64,000 bases of DNA from Thiocapsa imhoffii (GTDB lineage: Bacteria > Pseudomonadota > Gammaproteobacteria > Chromatiales > Chromatiaceae): positions 1 through 64,000 of the forward strand of contig NZ_NRSD01000022.1 in the NCBI RefSeq assembly GCF_016583985.1. Reading direction: 5' to 3'. Below are positions 55,581 through 64,000 of this stretch, piece after piece. The translations under genes and the position numbers were made by a program. The stretch's first letter is position 1; each line of letters begins with the position of its first letter. The notes beneath the pieces were generated by a model. It was given only the letters and a program-made list of their open reading frames with translations. It ran no database searches and had not been told where the DNA came from.

Positions 55581-55605
55581 GCCTGCCCGCAGCGGACGGT
55601 CACAC

Positions 55606-57012
55606 TCAGGTCTTGCGATTGACGAAGCGCCGCAGGCGCTGGCGATGTTTGAGCTGCCGCGGCGTGAGTCGGTTGTGCTGGCCCTCGAATGGGTTGCTTC
55701 CGGTCTTGAATTCGAGCCGCAGGGGCGTCCCCATGAGTTTGAGTTCGCGACGAAATCGATTGATCAGATAACGTCGGTAGGTCTCCGGAACGGCCTCGGT
55801 CTGGTTGCCATGAATGACGATGATGGGCGGATTGCGTCCACCCTGATGAGCATAACGCAGTTTGATCCGTCGTCCCCTGACCAGAGGCGGTTGATGTTCC
55901 TGCGTGGCCGCCTCGAGCAGACGCGTCAACTCTGGCGTGGACAGTGAGCGGGTCGCGTTGGCATAGGCCTGATCGACCTCCTCGAGCAAGAGACCGACGC
56001 CGCTGCCATGGAGCGCCGAGGTCTGGTGCATCGTCGCAAAATCAAGAAAGGCGAGCTTGCGTGCGAACTGCGTTTTAACCTGGGCGCGTTGATCCGGGTC
56101 GAGTCCATCCCATTTGTTGATCGCGACGACGAGTGCGCGGCCACGCTCAATAATGTGTCCGGCTAGGGTGGCATCCTGTTCGCCAATTCCTTGGTGGGCA
56201 TCGAGCACTAAAATCACCACATGGGCTGCATCAATAGCCTGCAGCGTCTTGATAACGCTGAATTTCTCGATGGTGTCATCAATGCGCGCACGCCGCCGCA
56301 TCCCGGCGGTATCGATCAGGGTGTATGGCCGCCCCCTGCTCTGGAAGGGAATGAAAATGCTGTCGCGGGTCGTTCCAGGGCTGTCGAAGGTCACGACCCG
56401 CTCATCACCGAGGATCCGATTGATGAGGGTCGATTTCCCCGCGTTCGGGCGACCGACAACGGCGACACGAATTCCGGACTCGGTCTCATCGGTCGCGGGC
56501 TCACCTGCCGCGACGGGGAAGCCCGCGAACACCCATTCGAGCAGATCCCGCACCCCGCGCCCATGAGTCGCCGAGATCGCCACCGGTTCGCCGAGACCAA
56601 GCTGGTGGAATTCAGCGGTCGCGAGGACGGGATCGAGCGTGTCACTCTTGTTGACGACTAGGGTCACGGGACGGTCCAGCCGCCGCAGCCGCTGTGCGAT
56701 GTCGAGATCCCCGGGTGTACAGCCGTCCCGTGCGTCGGTCAGAAACAAGAGGTGATCGGCCTCCTCGATGGCGTGTTGGACCTGCCGCTGCATGAGTGCC
56801 TCGACGCCCGTCTCAGCCAGGCTGATGCCACCGGTGTCGACGATCACATACGGCTGGGGGCCGACCACCCCGATCCCATATTGGCGGTCACGTGTCAAAC
56901 CAGGAAAGTCAGCAACCAGCGCGTCGCGCGTTTGTGTGAGGCGGTTGAAGAGGGTCGACTTGCCGACGTTGGGGCGACCGATCAGGGTGATGACTGGGAG
57001 GATGCCGTTCAG
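55606..57012 (-). CDS. der: Ribosome assembly GTPase Der (EngA), probable CTG start
   Basis: Two tandem GTPase domains and a KH-like C-terminal domain, needed for 50S assembly, 468 residues. G1 motifs: [10 protein letters not shown] (about 11-19) and [10 protein letters not shown] (about 185-194); NKSD and NKWD recognise guanine. No ATG, GTG or TTG precedes the conserved N-terminus. The only initiation site with a Shine-Dalgarno (GGAG, 8 bases) is CTG 57012, sharing CTGA with the bamB stop, giving [19 protein letters not shown]. The TTG at 56898 would delete the first P-loop and is rejected. ATC at 57003 lies at the usual Met position. Confidence 0.9.
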   Translation of the reverse strand: MNGILPVITLIGRPNVGKSTLFNRLTQTRDALVADFPGLTRDRQYGIGVVGPQPYVIVDTGGISLAETGVEALMQRQVQHAIEEADHLLFLTDARDGCTPGDLDIAQRLRRLDRPVTLVVNKSDTLDPVLATAEFHQLGLGEPVAISATHGRGVRDLLEWVFAGFPVAAGEPATDETESGIRVAVVGRPNAGKSTLINRILGDERVVTFDSPGTTRDSIFIPFQSRGRPYTLIDTAGMRRRARIDDTIEKFSVIKTLQAIDAAHVVILVLDAHQGIGEQDATLAGHIIERGRALVVAINKWDGLDPDQRAQVKTQFARKLAFLDFATMHQTSALHGSGVGLLLEEVDQAYANATRSLSTPELTRLLEAATQEHQPPLVRGRRIKLRYAHQGGRNPPIIVIHGNQTEAVPETYRRYLINRFRRELKLMGTPLRLEFKTGSNPFEGQHNRLTPRQLKHRQRLRRFVNRKT

Positions 57013-58334
57013 GGTGTCGTCTCCGCGGGCTCCGTGAGGGCCGTGTCCTGCATGATGTCGGGGGCCTGCGTTGCCGCCGCGCCCGCATCCAGCGACGCTG
57101 GGCTGTCGCCCCGCTCGGTGGGATCCGCTGCGCTGCCGACGCTGAACGCCGCCAGTGTGCCGTCGTCGGCATAGACGATGAGGCGTCCACCCACGCTCAA
57201 TGGGCGAGCCGTGATGGCCCCCCTGCTGGTCAGTCGGGTGCGCCCGACCAAGCGGCCATCAGCTTGGCTGAGGAGGTGTAGATACCCCTCGAAGTCACCC
57301 ACGACGACGAGATTCCCGACCAATTCGGGAGCGGTCACGCGACGGTAAAGGAGCGCCTCCTGACGCCAACGTCCGGCCCCATCGCTCGGATCGGCGCGCC
57401 AGATTTGGTCCGTCGAATCGGTCACGAACAGGGCGGTTTCATTGGCGGCCAACCCGGCATGGGCGGAGAGTTCGCGGCGCCACAGCACGGAGCCGCTGCT
57501 GATGTCCACGGCAGCGAGATCGCCGTTGTAGGAGCCGACGAAGGCGATGGTGCCGATGACGACAGGATCGGCATCGATGTCGGCGATGCGCGCGAGTTCG
57601 GAGCGTCCACTCGGGCGGGTGATGGCGACCTCCCAGAGCGGTGTGCCATCCTCGGGGTCAAGGTTCAGGAGCTTGCCACCGGAGAGCCCGACCAGAATGC
57701 CGAACGGGGTCTCGACGGGACGACTGCTGCCGCGCAGGGTCAATACCGGCGCTGGATAATGGACCCGCCACTGCTGCTCTCCGCTGGTGGCATCGATCCC
57801 ATAGATACTGTCCTCGAGGGTGCGGGCGATCACCTGGTCCTGATCTGTCAGGCGCGGCACCGAGAGCACCTCGCTACCGACCTGCGTGCGCCACAGCTCA
57901 GCCCCATCGCCGGTCGAGAGGGCCACGACCTCACCCCGGCTGGTGCCGAGCACCAGTCGGTCGCCCCGGACATCGGGCCCGCCACTGAACGACAGGCCGG
58001 TCTCCCGCTCCCACAGGACTCGGCCGCTCCCGGCATCGAGGGCAACCAGGCGTCCCCGTGCATCGGCGACGTAGATGCGCTCGGCCACGACGGCCGGCAC
58101 CAGATCGAGCTCGCGACCCTGGGTCCCGCGCGTGACGCGCTGCGACCAGATGGGAGTGAGACTGGCGCTCGGTACGATCTGCACGAGTTTAGTCGGCGGA
58201 GTCGGGTCTCGATCGGCACCAATCCAGGGCATGATCCCGCAGCCGCTCACGAGGCTGGCGAGCAGGAGTGTGCCGAGGCGTCCGAGTCCGAAGAATGTCC
58301 TGTCGTTCATCATCGTGGGGTTGGCGCCGCTCAT
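57009..58334 (-). CDS. bamB: Outer membrane assembly lipoprotein BamB
   Basis: Lipoprotein of the BAM complex that inserts beta-barrel proteins, 441 residues. The lipobox is ASLVSGC (Cys32), and the chain is an eight-bladed propeller of PQQ-like repeats ([40 protein letters not shown]). An Ala/Thr-rich tail of about 40 residues follows the propeller. The start lies in an ATGA overlap with yfgM. Confidence 0.94.
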   Translation of the reverse strand: MSGANPTMMNDRTFFGLGRLGTLLLASLVSGCGIMPWIGADRDPTPPTKLVQIVPSASLTPIWSQRVTRGTQGRELDLVPAVVAERIYVADARGRLVALDAGSGRVLWERETGLSFSGGPDVRGDRLVLGTSRGEVVALSTGDGAELWRTQVGSEVLSVPRLTDQDQVIARTLEDSIYGIDATSGEQQWRVHYPAPVLTLRGSSRPVETPFGILVGLSGGKLLNLDPEDGTPLWEVAITRPSGRSELARIADIDADPVVIGTIAFVGSYNGDLAAVDISSGSVLWRRELSAHAGLAANETALFVTDSTDQIWRADPSDGAGRWRQEALLYRRVTAPELVGNLVVVGDFEGYLHLLSQADGRLVGRTRLTSRGAITARPLSVGGRLIVYADDGTLAAFSVGSAADPTERGDSPASLDAGAAATQAPDIMQDTALTEPAETTP

Positions 58335-58957
58335 CCCGCCGCGGGAAGGTTGTCGAGCTTGAGTCGGATCAACTCCGAGAAGCCGCTGCCGCTCGCGATT
58401 GCCTGTTCATAGGCCTGTCGTGCCGCACCCACATCACCACGCGCGGCGGCAATATCCCCGCGCACGGCGGCAAAATCACCCGCCAGCTCGGGGCTGACGT
58501 CGTGGGTGGCAACGGTCCGCGCCGCGGCGTCGAGTTGTCCGGCGGCGACTTGGATGCGTGCGAGCCGCAACGCCGCGATCTTGGCAAAGGCCGGATCCGG
58601 AGCGCCCGCGATCACGCGCTCGAGCGCGGCCATGGCCGCCTCGGCATCACCGGATTCATACTGTGCCTTGGCCTCGAGTAGCGCGCCGAGGGTCGCATAA
58701 GGGGTTGCGGAAAAGTCATCCGTGAGCTTCTGGATTTGGACCAGCACAGCCTCGGTTTGGCCGTTCGCGGACAGCACCAGCACCTGATCGAAGATCGCGG
58801 AGGCCTCACTCGCACGCGCATCCCGATACTCTCCCCAATACCGCCAGCCGAGGATTCCGCCGATGCCAATGACGAGCCCGACGATGATCGCCATCCCGTT
58901 CTCTTTCCACCAGCGCTTGATGGCTTCAACCTTTTCGTCATCGGTATCGTAGCTCAC
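58331..58957 (-). CDS. yfgM: YfgM-family membrane TPR protein
   Basis: Ancillary SecYEG translocon protein that works with PpiD in periplasmic folding, 208 residues. A cytosolic N-terminus EKVEAIKRWWKENGMAI, one transmembrane helix (about 22-41), and TPR-like helices (KAQYESGDAEAAMAALERV) in the periplasm. It is coupled to bamB by ATGA; yfgM and ppiD are both encoded in this window. Confidence 0.92.
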   Translation of the reverse strand: MSYDTDDEKVEAIKRWWKENGMAIIVGLVIGIGGILGWRYWGEYRDARASEASAIFDQVLVLSANGQTEAVLVQIQKLTDDFSATPYATLGALLEAKAQYESGDAEAAMAALERVIAGAPDPAFAKIAALRLARIQVAAGQLDAAARTVATHDVSPELAGDFAAVRGDIAAARGDVGAARQAYEQAIASGSGFSELIRLKLDNLPAAG

Positions 58958-59032
58958 GTGTCTCGTTCCTCGTGTTCTGAGTATGGGCTGAGGCAGGGCG
59001 CGGTCAGGGTCGCGACGATCCCTGTCCTCGCT

Positions 59033-60316
59033 TCAGGTCTGATTGGGGTCGCCGCCCAGTTCGCGTGCGAGGAAGGCGACCAGTGTGTCAAAATCGAATT
59101 GTTGCTGCCCACTGTCGTCGCGCAAGGATTTCACGCCGATCAGGTCCTGCTCCAACTCGGACTCGCCCAGGATGAGCGCGCAGCGTGCGCCGCTCTTGTC
59201 GGCCTTTTTGAACTGGCTCTTGAAACTGCCTCCGCCGCTGTGGCGGATCAGGCAGAGCTGCGGCAAGGCATCGCGCAGTCGCTCGGCCAACGGCATGGAG
59301 GCCGCCTCGGCACGTTCACCAACGGCGACCAGATAGGCGTGCGCGCGGGCGCGCCGCGTTGGTTCGGCGAGGGCGATCAATTCGACCAAGCGCTCCATGC
59401 CCAGGGCAAAACCAACCGCGGGTGTGGCGCGTCCGCCAAGCTGCTCCACCAATCCATCATAGCGTCCCCCGGCGCACACCGTACCCTGCGCTCCGAGATC
59501 CTCGGTGATCCACTCGAATACGGTCCGGTTGTAGTAATCGAGTCCACGCACAAGGCGGGTGTTGATCCGATAGGCGATGCCTGCCTGATCGAGCCCCTGG
59601 CGAATCGTCGCGAAATGGGTTCGGCTGGTCTCTCCGAGATGCTCAAGCAGGCTCGGTGCATCGGCAATCGCAGCTTGTGTCTCGGGATGTTTCGCGTCGA
59701 GCACGCGCAGCGGATTGGTCTCCAGGCGACGCTGGCTCTCCGGGTCCAAGTGCGCGCGCCGGGCCGATAAAAAGGCCACCAAGTCCTCACGATACCGACG
59801 GCGCTCCTCGGGGTCGCCAAGGCTGTTGAGCTCGAGACGCAGTCCATTCAGGCCCAAGTCCTGCCACAGACGCGCCGTCAGCAGAATGAGCTCAAGGTCG
59901 ATATCCGGCCCAGTGAGACCGAACACCTCGGCGCCGATCTGGTTGAACTGGCGATAGCGTCCTCGTTGCGGGCGCTCGTGTCGGAACATGGGGCCACGAT
60001 ACCAGAGTCGTTGCGTCTGCATGACGAGACCGTGTTCGATCACGGCGCGCACACAACTGGCGGTCCCTTCTGGACGGAGACTCAACTGATCGCCATTACG
60101 ATCCTCGAAGCTGTACATCTCCTTCTCGACGATGTCGGTGACCTCGCCGATGGAGCGCTTGAACAGCTCTGACATCTCCACGATCGGGGTGCGGATCTCA
60201 GCGTAGCCATAGTTCGTCAGAATCCGTCGCGCGTTGTCCTCGAGGTGATGCCAGTGTGGCATGACCTCGGGCAGGATGTCGTGCATCCCACGGATCGCTT
60301 GGATGTGTTTGCTCAT
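59033..60316 (-). CDS. hisS: Histidyl-tRNA synthetase
   Basis: Class II synthetase that charges tRNA-His, 427 residues. [15 protein letters not shown] begins the protein; motif 2 ([19 protein letters not shown]), the His-binding [15 protein letters not shown] and [13 protein letters not shown] are clear, followed by the anticodon domain. ATG 60316; the open frame upstream overlaps rodZ and is rejected. Confidence 0.97.
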   Translation of the reverse strand: MSKHIQAIRGMHDILPEVMPHWHHLEDNARRILTNYGYAEIRTPIVEMSELFKRSIGEVTDIVEKEMYSFEDRNGDQLSLRPEGTASCVRAVIEHGLVMQTQRLWYRGPMFRHERPQRGRYRQFNQIGAEVFGLTGPDIDLELILLTARLWQDLGLNGLRLELNSLGDPEERRRYREDLVAFLSARRAHLDPESQRRLETNPLRVLDAKHPETQAAIADAPSLLEHLGETSRTHFATIRQGLDQAGIAYRINTRLVRGLDYYNRTVFEWITEDLGAQGTVCAGGRYDGLVEQLGGRATPAVGFALGMERLVELIALAEPTRRARAHAYLVAVGERAEAASMPLAERLRDALPQLCLIRHSGGGSFKSQFKKADKSGARCALILGESELEQDLIGVKSLRDDSGQQQFDFDTLVAFLARELGGDPNQT

Positions 60317-60374
60317 ACCACGGGACTCGCTCGGCGGTTGCGTGGACTCAGTGGTGCCAAGGGCCTGCTCTCCA

Positions 60375-61391
60375 TCATGGGGATGCTGCCGGGTCGAAGG
60401 TGAACCGAGCCACATTGCCGCGCGCACGACCCTCAAGATCGAAGGGCTCGCCATTCACCGTCATGCGCGTATTGTTGACGCGACCGATGGTGAATCGGAA
60501 TGGCCCTGGTCCGGTGATCTCGCGTCGTTCCCCGGCTGTCATCTCGGCATTAATGAGCGACCCGCCACCGGGCGGCGTGACGGTCAGCCAAGACGGGCCG
60601 GTGAATTCAAGCACGATCGCAGGCTCGGCGGGCGTCACGATGGGGTCATCCGCAGGCGCCGTCGTGCCGACTGATGCGCCTGCAACGTCTGGGGCGAGCG
60701 GAACCGCAGCGAGGATGCCTGGCTCGTCGAGATCTTCAGGGCGGCGCGCGACATCACTCAGTGCCCCGTCCGCATCCTGAAGGACCCGGGGCGCTCGGCT
60801 GGCCTCCTCGCCCGCGGTGTCCGGTTGCGTCGGCGTCGTGAGTGGAGCGGGCATCGCCATGCGAGTGAGATCGGGGCGCGGATCCGGCTCCGCATCGGTC
60901 ATGGTTTCGATTTCGCTCGTGGGCTCCAAGGTGATCTCCGCGCCCAGTTCACGAGCGACATCGGTCTGCTCGGACCACCAGAGCACGAAGATGCCGATCG
61001 CGGCGGCGGCCAGGATGACCGTCATCAGCCGGATCATCAGGCGCGCGCCACCCGAGGGTTCCCCCGGCCCTCGGACTGCCGCGGGCACGGTCTGGTGCGG
61101 ATGTGCGAGGGCATGACTCCGGTAGGTTGCGAGCAAGGGGGCTGCATCGATGCCGAGAATCCGGGCATAGTTGCGGAGGTAACCCAGAACGAAGACAGGG
61201 TCGGGCAACTCCGCGAACCGGTCTTGCTCAATGGCATCGACCACCCCGGGTTTGAGATGTAACTGGCTGGCGACCCGCTCGATGCTGAGTCCGCGCGCTT
61301 GACGGGCCAGCCGCAGACGTCGACCAGGGCTGTCGCCAAGTTCAACGACATTCTCGTCACTGGCTTCGGTGAGATGGATAGGGCTGGTCAC
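60375..61391 (-). CDS. rodZ: Cytoskeletal regulator RodZ (Xre-type HTH, DUF4115)
   Basis: Links MreB to the wall-elongation machinery, 338 residues. Cytosolic HTH ([38 protein letters not shown]), one transmembrane helix (about 120-140), a Pro/Asp-rich periplasmic linker, and the C-terminal DUF4115 beta domain ([10 protein letters not shown]). It overlaps pilF in ATGA. ispG, usually between rodZ and hisS, is absent. Confidence 0.92.
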   Translation of the reverse strand: MTSPIHLTEASDENVVELGDSPGRRLRLARQARGLSIERVASQLHLKPGVVDAIEQDRFAELPDPVFVLGYLRNYARILGIDAAPLLATYRSHALAHPHQTVPAAVRGPGEPSGGARLMIRLMTVILAAAAIGIFVLWWSEQTDVARELGAEITLEPTSEIETMTDAEPDPRPDLTRMAMPAPLTTPTQPDTAGEEASRAPRVLQDADGALSDVARRPEDLDEPGILAAVPLAPDVAGASVGTTAPADDPIVTPAEPAIVLEFTGPSWLTVTPPGGGSLINAEMTAGERREITGPGPFRFTIGRVNNTRMTVNGEPFDLEGRARGNVARFTFDPAASP

Positions 61392-62200
61392 TCTGGGGAT
61401 CCCAACTGAGGAGGCAAGGACACGGATGAATTTGGGAATGCCTGTCGGAACAACGCTTCGTATTCGGCAGCGCGGGCGGTGTTCCCAAGTTCACGCTCGG
61501 TTTGGATCGCCGTCTCCAGCGCCAACCGGGCCATTCTGGGGAAGCGCAGCGTCGTGGGTTCGAAATAGCGATCCATATAGAATTTCGCGCCTTGTGGGTT
61601 TCCGCGTCTGAGTTCGATCGCGGCAAGCTTGACCAAGGCCGGCCCTAGCGCGGGGTTGGCCTCGACGGCGGCCAGAAAGTAGCGTTCGGCCTGTGGCGCA
61701 TCGCCCGCGCTCTCGGCGCAGACTCCAGCGTTGAACATGGGCACCCAGGGCGTCGCGTAGAGTGGATTCTCCAACGCCCGCTTGAAGTACTGATCAGCCT
61801 CGGCGTAGCGCTGCTGGCGACACGCGTAGTCGCCGTAGGCGAGGAGGATGTCCGAGTTGTTGGGCGCTAGTTGCAACGCCCGCCGATAGTGTTCCGCGGC
61901 CAGTTCTGCGCGCCCCATCTCCTCGTACATGAGCGCAATCCAAACGTGCGCCTTCGGGTACCTCTGGTCGGCTTCGATGGCCTGCTGCGCGCGTCGGAAG
62001 GCGATCTCGGGCTGCCCGCGTCTATAGTACTCCTCGGCCATCTCGACATAGAGGGCGGCGGGGCTGTCCTGAGGATCGAGTCCGAGCTGATCATCAATGG
62101 TCGTTCGAGAGGTGGTGGCGCACCCCGCGATTCCGATGCACAGCGCGGTTGGCACGATGAGTCCACGTCCTCGGTGATGCAGACACGCTCGGGCGTTCAT
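61388..62200 (-). CDS. pilF: Type IV pilus biogenesis lipoprotein PilF/PilW
   Basis: Pilotin that places the PilQ secretin in the outer membrane, 270 residues. The lipobox is GIAGCATT (Cys27), followed by about six TPR repeats (YYRRGQPEIAFRRAQQAIEA, HYRRALQLAPNNSDILLAYG, YFKRALENPLY). Overlaps rlmN and rodZ by ATGA. Its presence suggests that type IV pili are made. Confidence 0.92.
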   Translation of the reverse strand: MNARACLHHRGRGLIVPTALCIGIAGCATTSRTTIDDQLGLDPQDSPAALYVEMAEEYYRRGQPEIAFRRAQQAIEADQRYPKAHVWIALMYEEMGRAELAAEHYRRALQLAPNNSDILLAYGDYACRQQRYAEADQYFKRALENPLYATPWVPMFNAGVCAESAGDAPQAERYFLAAVEANPALGPALVKLAAIELRRGNPQGAKFYMDRYFEPTTLRFPRMARLALETAIQTERELGNTARAAEYEALFRQAFPNSSVSLPPQLGSPE

Positions 62201-63303
62201 GGCGTAGCCGTGTATCCGCTCTCGTGACGCGGCAGGACCGGAACGCCGACGGTGCGCCGCGAGCGGTCCTCGACGCGTCCGACGAGTTGCCCGCAGGCGG
62301 CGGCGATCTGCTCACCGCGCGTTTTGCGCGTCATGGTGAAGGTGCCGGAGCGCGCGAGGCGCTCACGGAAGGCTTCGATACGCTCGGGTGGCGAGGTTGT
62401 GAAGCGATTGCCGGGAAAGGGGTTGAAGGGAATGAGATTGATCTTGGATGGAATCCCCTCCAGCAAGCGAATCAGTTGCTTGGCATGCGCGAGGCTGTCG
62501 TTGACGCCATCGAGCATGACGTATTCCCAAGTGATACGCCGACGCCGATCGCCGGCCACGTAGGCACGGCAGGCGGGCAAGAGTTGCGCGAGCGGATATT
62601 TGCGATTGATCGGGACCAACTCGTCACGCAAGGCATCATTCGGAGCATGCAGCGAGACCGCGAGCGACACGTCACTAACCTCGCGCAGACGATAGATATT
62701 GGGCACGATCCCCGAGGTGCTGAGCGTCAATCGCGTCTTGGCGATCATGTAGGCGAAGTCGTCCTGCATGATCGCCATGGCCTTGACCACCGCGTCGAAA
62801 TTGGCGAGCGGCTCGCCCATTCCCATCATCACCACATTACTGGGCGCCCCCCCGAGTTGACGGGTGGCGTGCCAGATCTGTCCAGCGATTTCGCCGACCG
62901 TGAGGTTGCGGTTGAAGCCCTGGGTGGCGGTTGCGCAAAAGGCGCAGTTGAGCGCGCATCCGACCTGCGAGGAGACGCAGATCGTCATGCGCCGCCCCTC
63001 TGGTATCGCGACCGTCTCGATCCGCTGGCCATCGGCCAACTCCATGATCCACTTCACCGTTCCGTCGCCGGAGGGCTGTGCGTGGGCGATCCGTGGCACG
63101 CGAATGTCGGTCTGCGCCCGGAGGGTCTGGCGCAAGGTCCGGGACAAGTCGGTCATGGCATCGAAGTCGAGGACGCCATGTTTGTGGATCCACTTGAAGA
63201 GGCTGCGACCATGAAAGGCCTTGAATCCAGCCGCCTCGACCAAGCGTTCGCAGTCCGCGCGATCGAGGTCGAGGAGGTTCGGTTTGTGCTCGGTTGCGGC
63301 CAT
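62197..63303 (-). CDS. rlmN: 23S rRNA/tRNA adenine C2-methyltransferase RlmN
   Basis: Radical-SAM enzyme methylating A2503 of 23S rRNA and A37 of some tRNAs, 368 residues. The cluster motif is CALNCAFCAT; VVMMGMGEPLANFD and the Cys near SGTFTMTRKTRGEQIAAACG (second catalytic Cys) are present. ATG 63303 begins MAATEHKPNLLDLDR; the longer frame to 63510 overlaps ndk and is rejected. Confidence 0.96.
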   Translation of the reverse strand: MAATEHKPNLLDLDRADCERLVEAAGFKAFHGRSLFKWIHKHGVLDFDAMTDLSRTLRQTLRAQTDIRVPRIAHAQPSGDGTVKWIMELADGQRIETVAIPEGRRMTICVSSQVGCALNCAFCATATQGFNRNLTVGEIAGQIWHATRQLGGAPSNVVMMGMGEPLANFDAVVKAMAIMQDDFAYMIAKTRLTLSTSGIVPNIYRLREVSDVSLAVSLHAPNDALRDELVPINRKYPLAQLLPACRAYVAGDRRRRITWEYVMLDGVNDSLAHAKQLIRLLEGIPSKINLIPFNPFPGNRFTTSPPERIEAFRERLARSGTFTMTRKTRGEQIAAACGQLVGRVEDRSRRTVGVPVLPRHESGYTATP

Positions 63304-63322
63304 TAGGTCGGGTCGGGCGCGA

Positions 63323-63751
63323 TCAGCGTGTGCGCACGCACACGCCTTCGGGAAAGAAGAAGGCGATTTCGGTCGCAGCCGTCTCGGGCGAGTCCGATCC
63401 GTGCGCGGCGTTCTCGGTGAAGGAGTCCGCGAAGTCGGCGCGAATCGTTCCAGGGGCCGCCTGCGCTGGATTAGTGGCGCCCATGATGTCGCGGTTCTTG
63501 GCGATCGCATCCTGACCTTCGAGCACCTGCACCATGACCGGCCCCGAGGTCATGAAGTCCACCAGTTCGTCGAAGAAGGGTTTGCCCTGGTGAATCGCAT
63601 AGAAGGCCGAGGCTTGCTCCTTGGATAAATGCAGCATCCGCGCGGCGATGATCCGCAGACCCGCGGCTTCGAAACGGCTCAGAATGGCCCCGATGGCATT
63701 CTTCGCGACGGCATTGGGTTTGATGATGGATAGGGTTTGCTCAACAGCCAT
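63323..63751 (-). CDS. ndk: Nucleoside diphosphate kinase
   Basis: Balances nucleoside triphosphates through a phospho-His intermediate, 142 residues. [20 protein letters not shown] begins the fold, and the active-site His lies in [20 protein letters not shown] 63751 is favoured; 29 upstream residues in the open frame are unlike the family. ndk-rlmN is a conserved pair. The 249 bases from here to the window edge show no gene. Confidence 0.97.
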   Translation of the reverse strand: MAVEQTLSIIKPNAVAKNAIGAILSRFEAAGLRIIAARMLHLSKEQASAFYAIHQGKPFFDELVDFMTSGPVMVQVLEGQDAIAKNRDIMGATNPAQAAPGTIRADFADSFTENAAHGSDSPETAATEIAFFFPEGVCVRTR

Positions 63752-64000
63752 AGTGATTCCGTTTGGGATGATGCGGTGAAGAGGCCGGTTGACGAGCGGC
63801 GACCCGCGGCCGAGTGGCTCTTGCGGCCGAACCGACACGTCAAGATTAAGAATGGACTCAGTAGTCTACCGATCCCGATCGGGCTGGGCAATGCCGTGGG
63901 TGACGAAACCGATGTGGAGCCAAGCCGCTGCGTGGGTGGCAGACCCAAAAGATCTGAATGATCGGCCTGTTTCGGGTCAGCCCGCGGTCGCTGGGGGCGC

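Noticed and set aside
56890..56900. TTG at 56898 as the der start
   Set aside because: It would remove the first P-loop, which is perfectly conserved upstream in the same frame.
57405..58412. 335-codon frame antisense to bamB and yfgM
   Set aside because: Shadow of the propeller gene; no ribosome site or domain.
62224..63306. 360-codon frame antisense to rlmN
   Set aside because: Mirror of the rlmN reading frame in GC-rich DNA; RlmN motifs are certain.

Overview
The window looks like a chromosomal segment of a purple sulfur bacterium, a gammaproteobacterium of the Chromatiaceae type. The evidence is a Gly/Tyr-rich sulfur globule protein with a signal peptide (about 48.1 kb), high GC with frequent GTG starts, and gene blocks typical of gammaproteobacteria: nlpD-rpoS, tig-clpP-clpX-lon-hupB-ppiD, ftsB-ispD-ispF-truD, and ndk-rlmN-pilF-rodZ-hisS-yfgM-bamB-der. 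The family placement is inference. No phage, IS element, CRISPR array or defence island is visible.

Layout. 0-1.6 kb: the 3' end of nlpD, then rpoS. 1.7-10.7 kb: a complete high-affinity cbb3 oxidase locus, ccoNOQP plus a 48-residue membrane protein closed by a strong terminator, then the assembly genes ccoGHIS. An FNR-type site lies before ccoN. 10.9-18.7 kb: pgm (minus strand), htpG, adk, a thioredoxin, a DUF1249 protein, an iscR-like regulator and prmB. 19.1-20.5 kb: hemN, with a hairpin directly against its Shine-Dalgarno sequence. 20.8-30.0 kb: the proteostasis block tig, clpP, clpX, lon, hupB, tRNA-Val, tRNA-Asp and ppiD. 30.1-37.9 kb: fabI (minus), then a YejABEF-like peptide ABC transporter whose second permease carries an in-frame TAA. 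38.2-39.5 kb: a receiver-like/EAL protein with a degenerate active site. 40.3 kb: a cold-shock protein. 40.7-44.4 kb (minus): mltD, DUF2237, an L,D-transpeptidase, psiE and mobA. 44.6-46.6 kb: methyltransferase, rnhA, dnaQ. 46.8-48.1 kb (minus): fnr with a perfect FNR box at its start, and the sulfur globule gene. 48.7-55.6 kb: pyrG-kdsA, eno-ftsB-ispD and ispF-truD. 55.6-63.8 kb (minus): ndk to der, a tightly overlapped block from which ispG is missing.

Common thread. Several genes belong to low-oxygen physiology: the cbb3 oxidase and its assembly factors, radical-SAM hemN, FNR with an apparent autoregulatory site, and a periplasmic sulfur-storage protein. The rest is mostly housekeeping. 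The strongest unusual observations are the probable CTG start of der in a CTGA overlap with bamB, the nonsense codon in the YejE-like permease, the small membrane protein between two stem-loops after ccoP, the perfect FNR box 18 bases before the fnr start, and the degenerate EAL protein. I did not find a wholly new multi-gene system.
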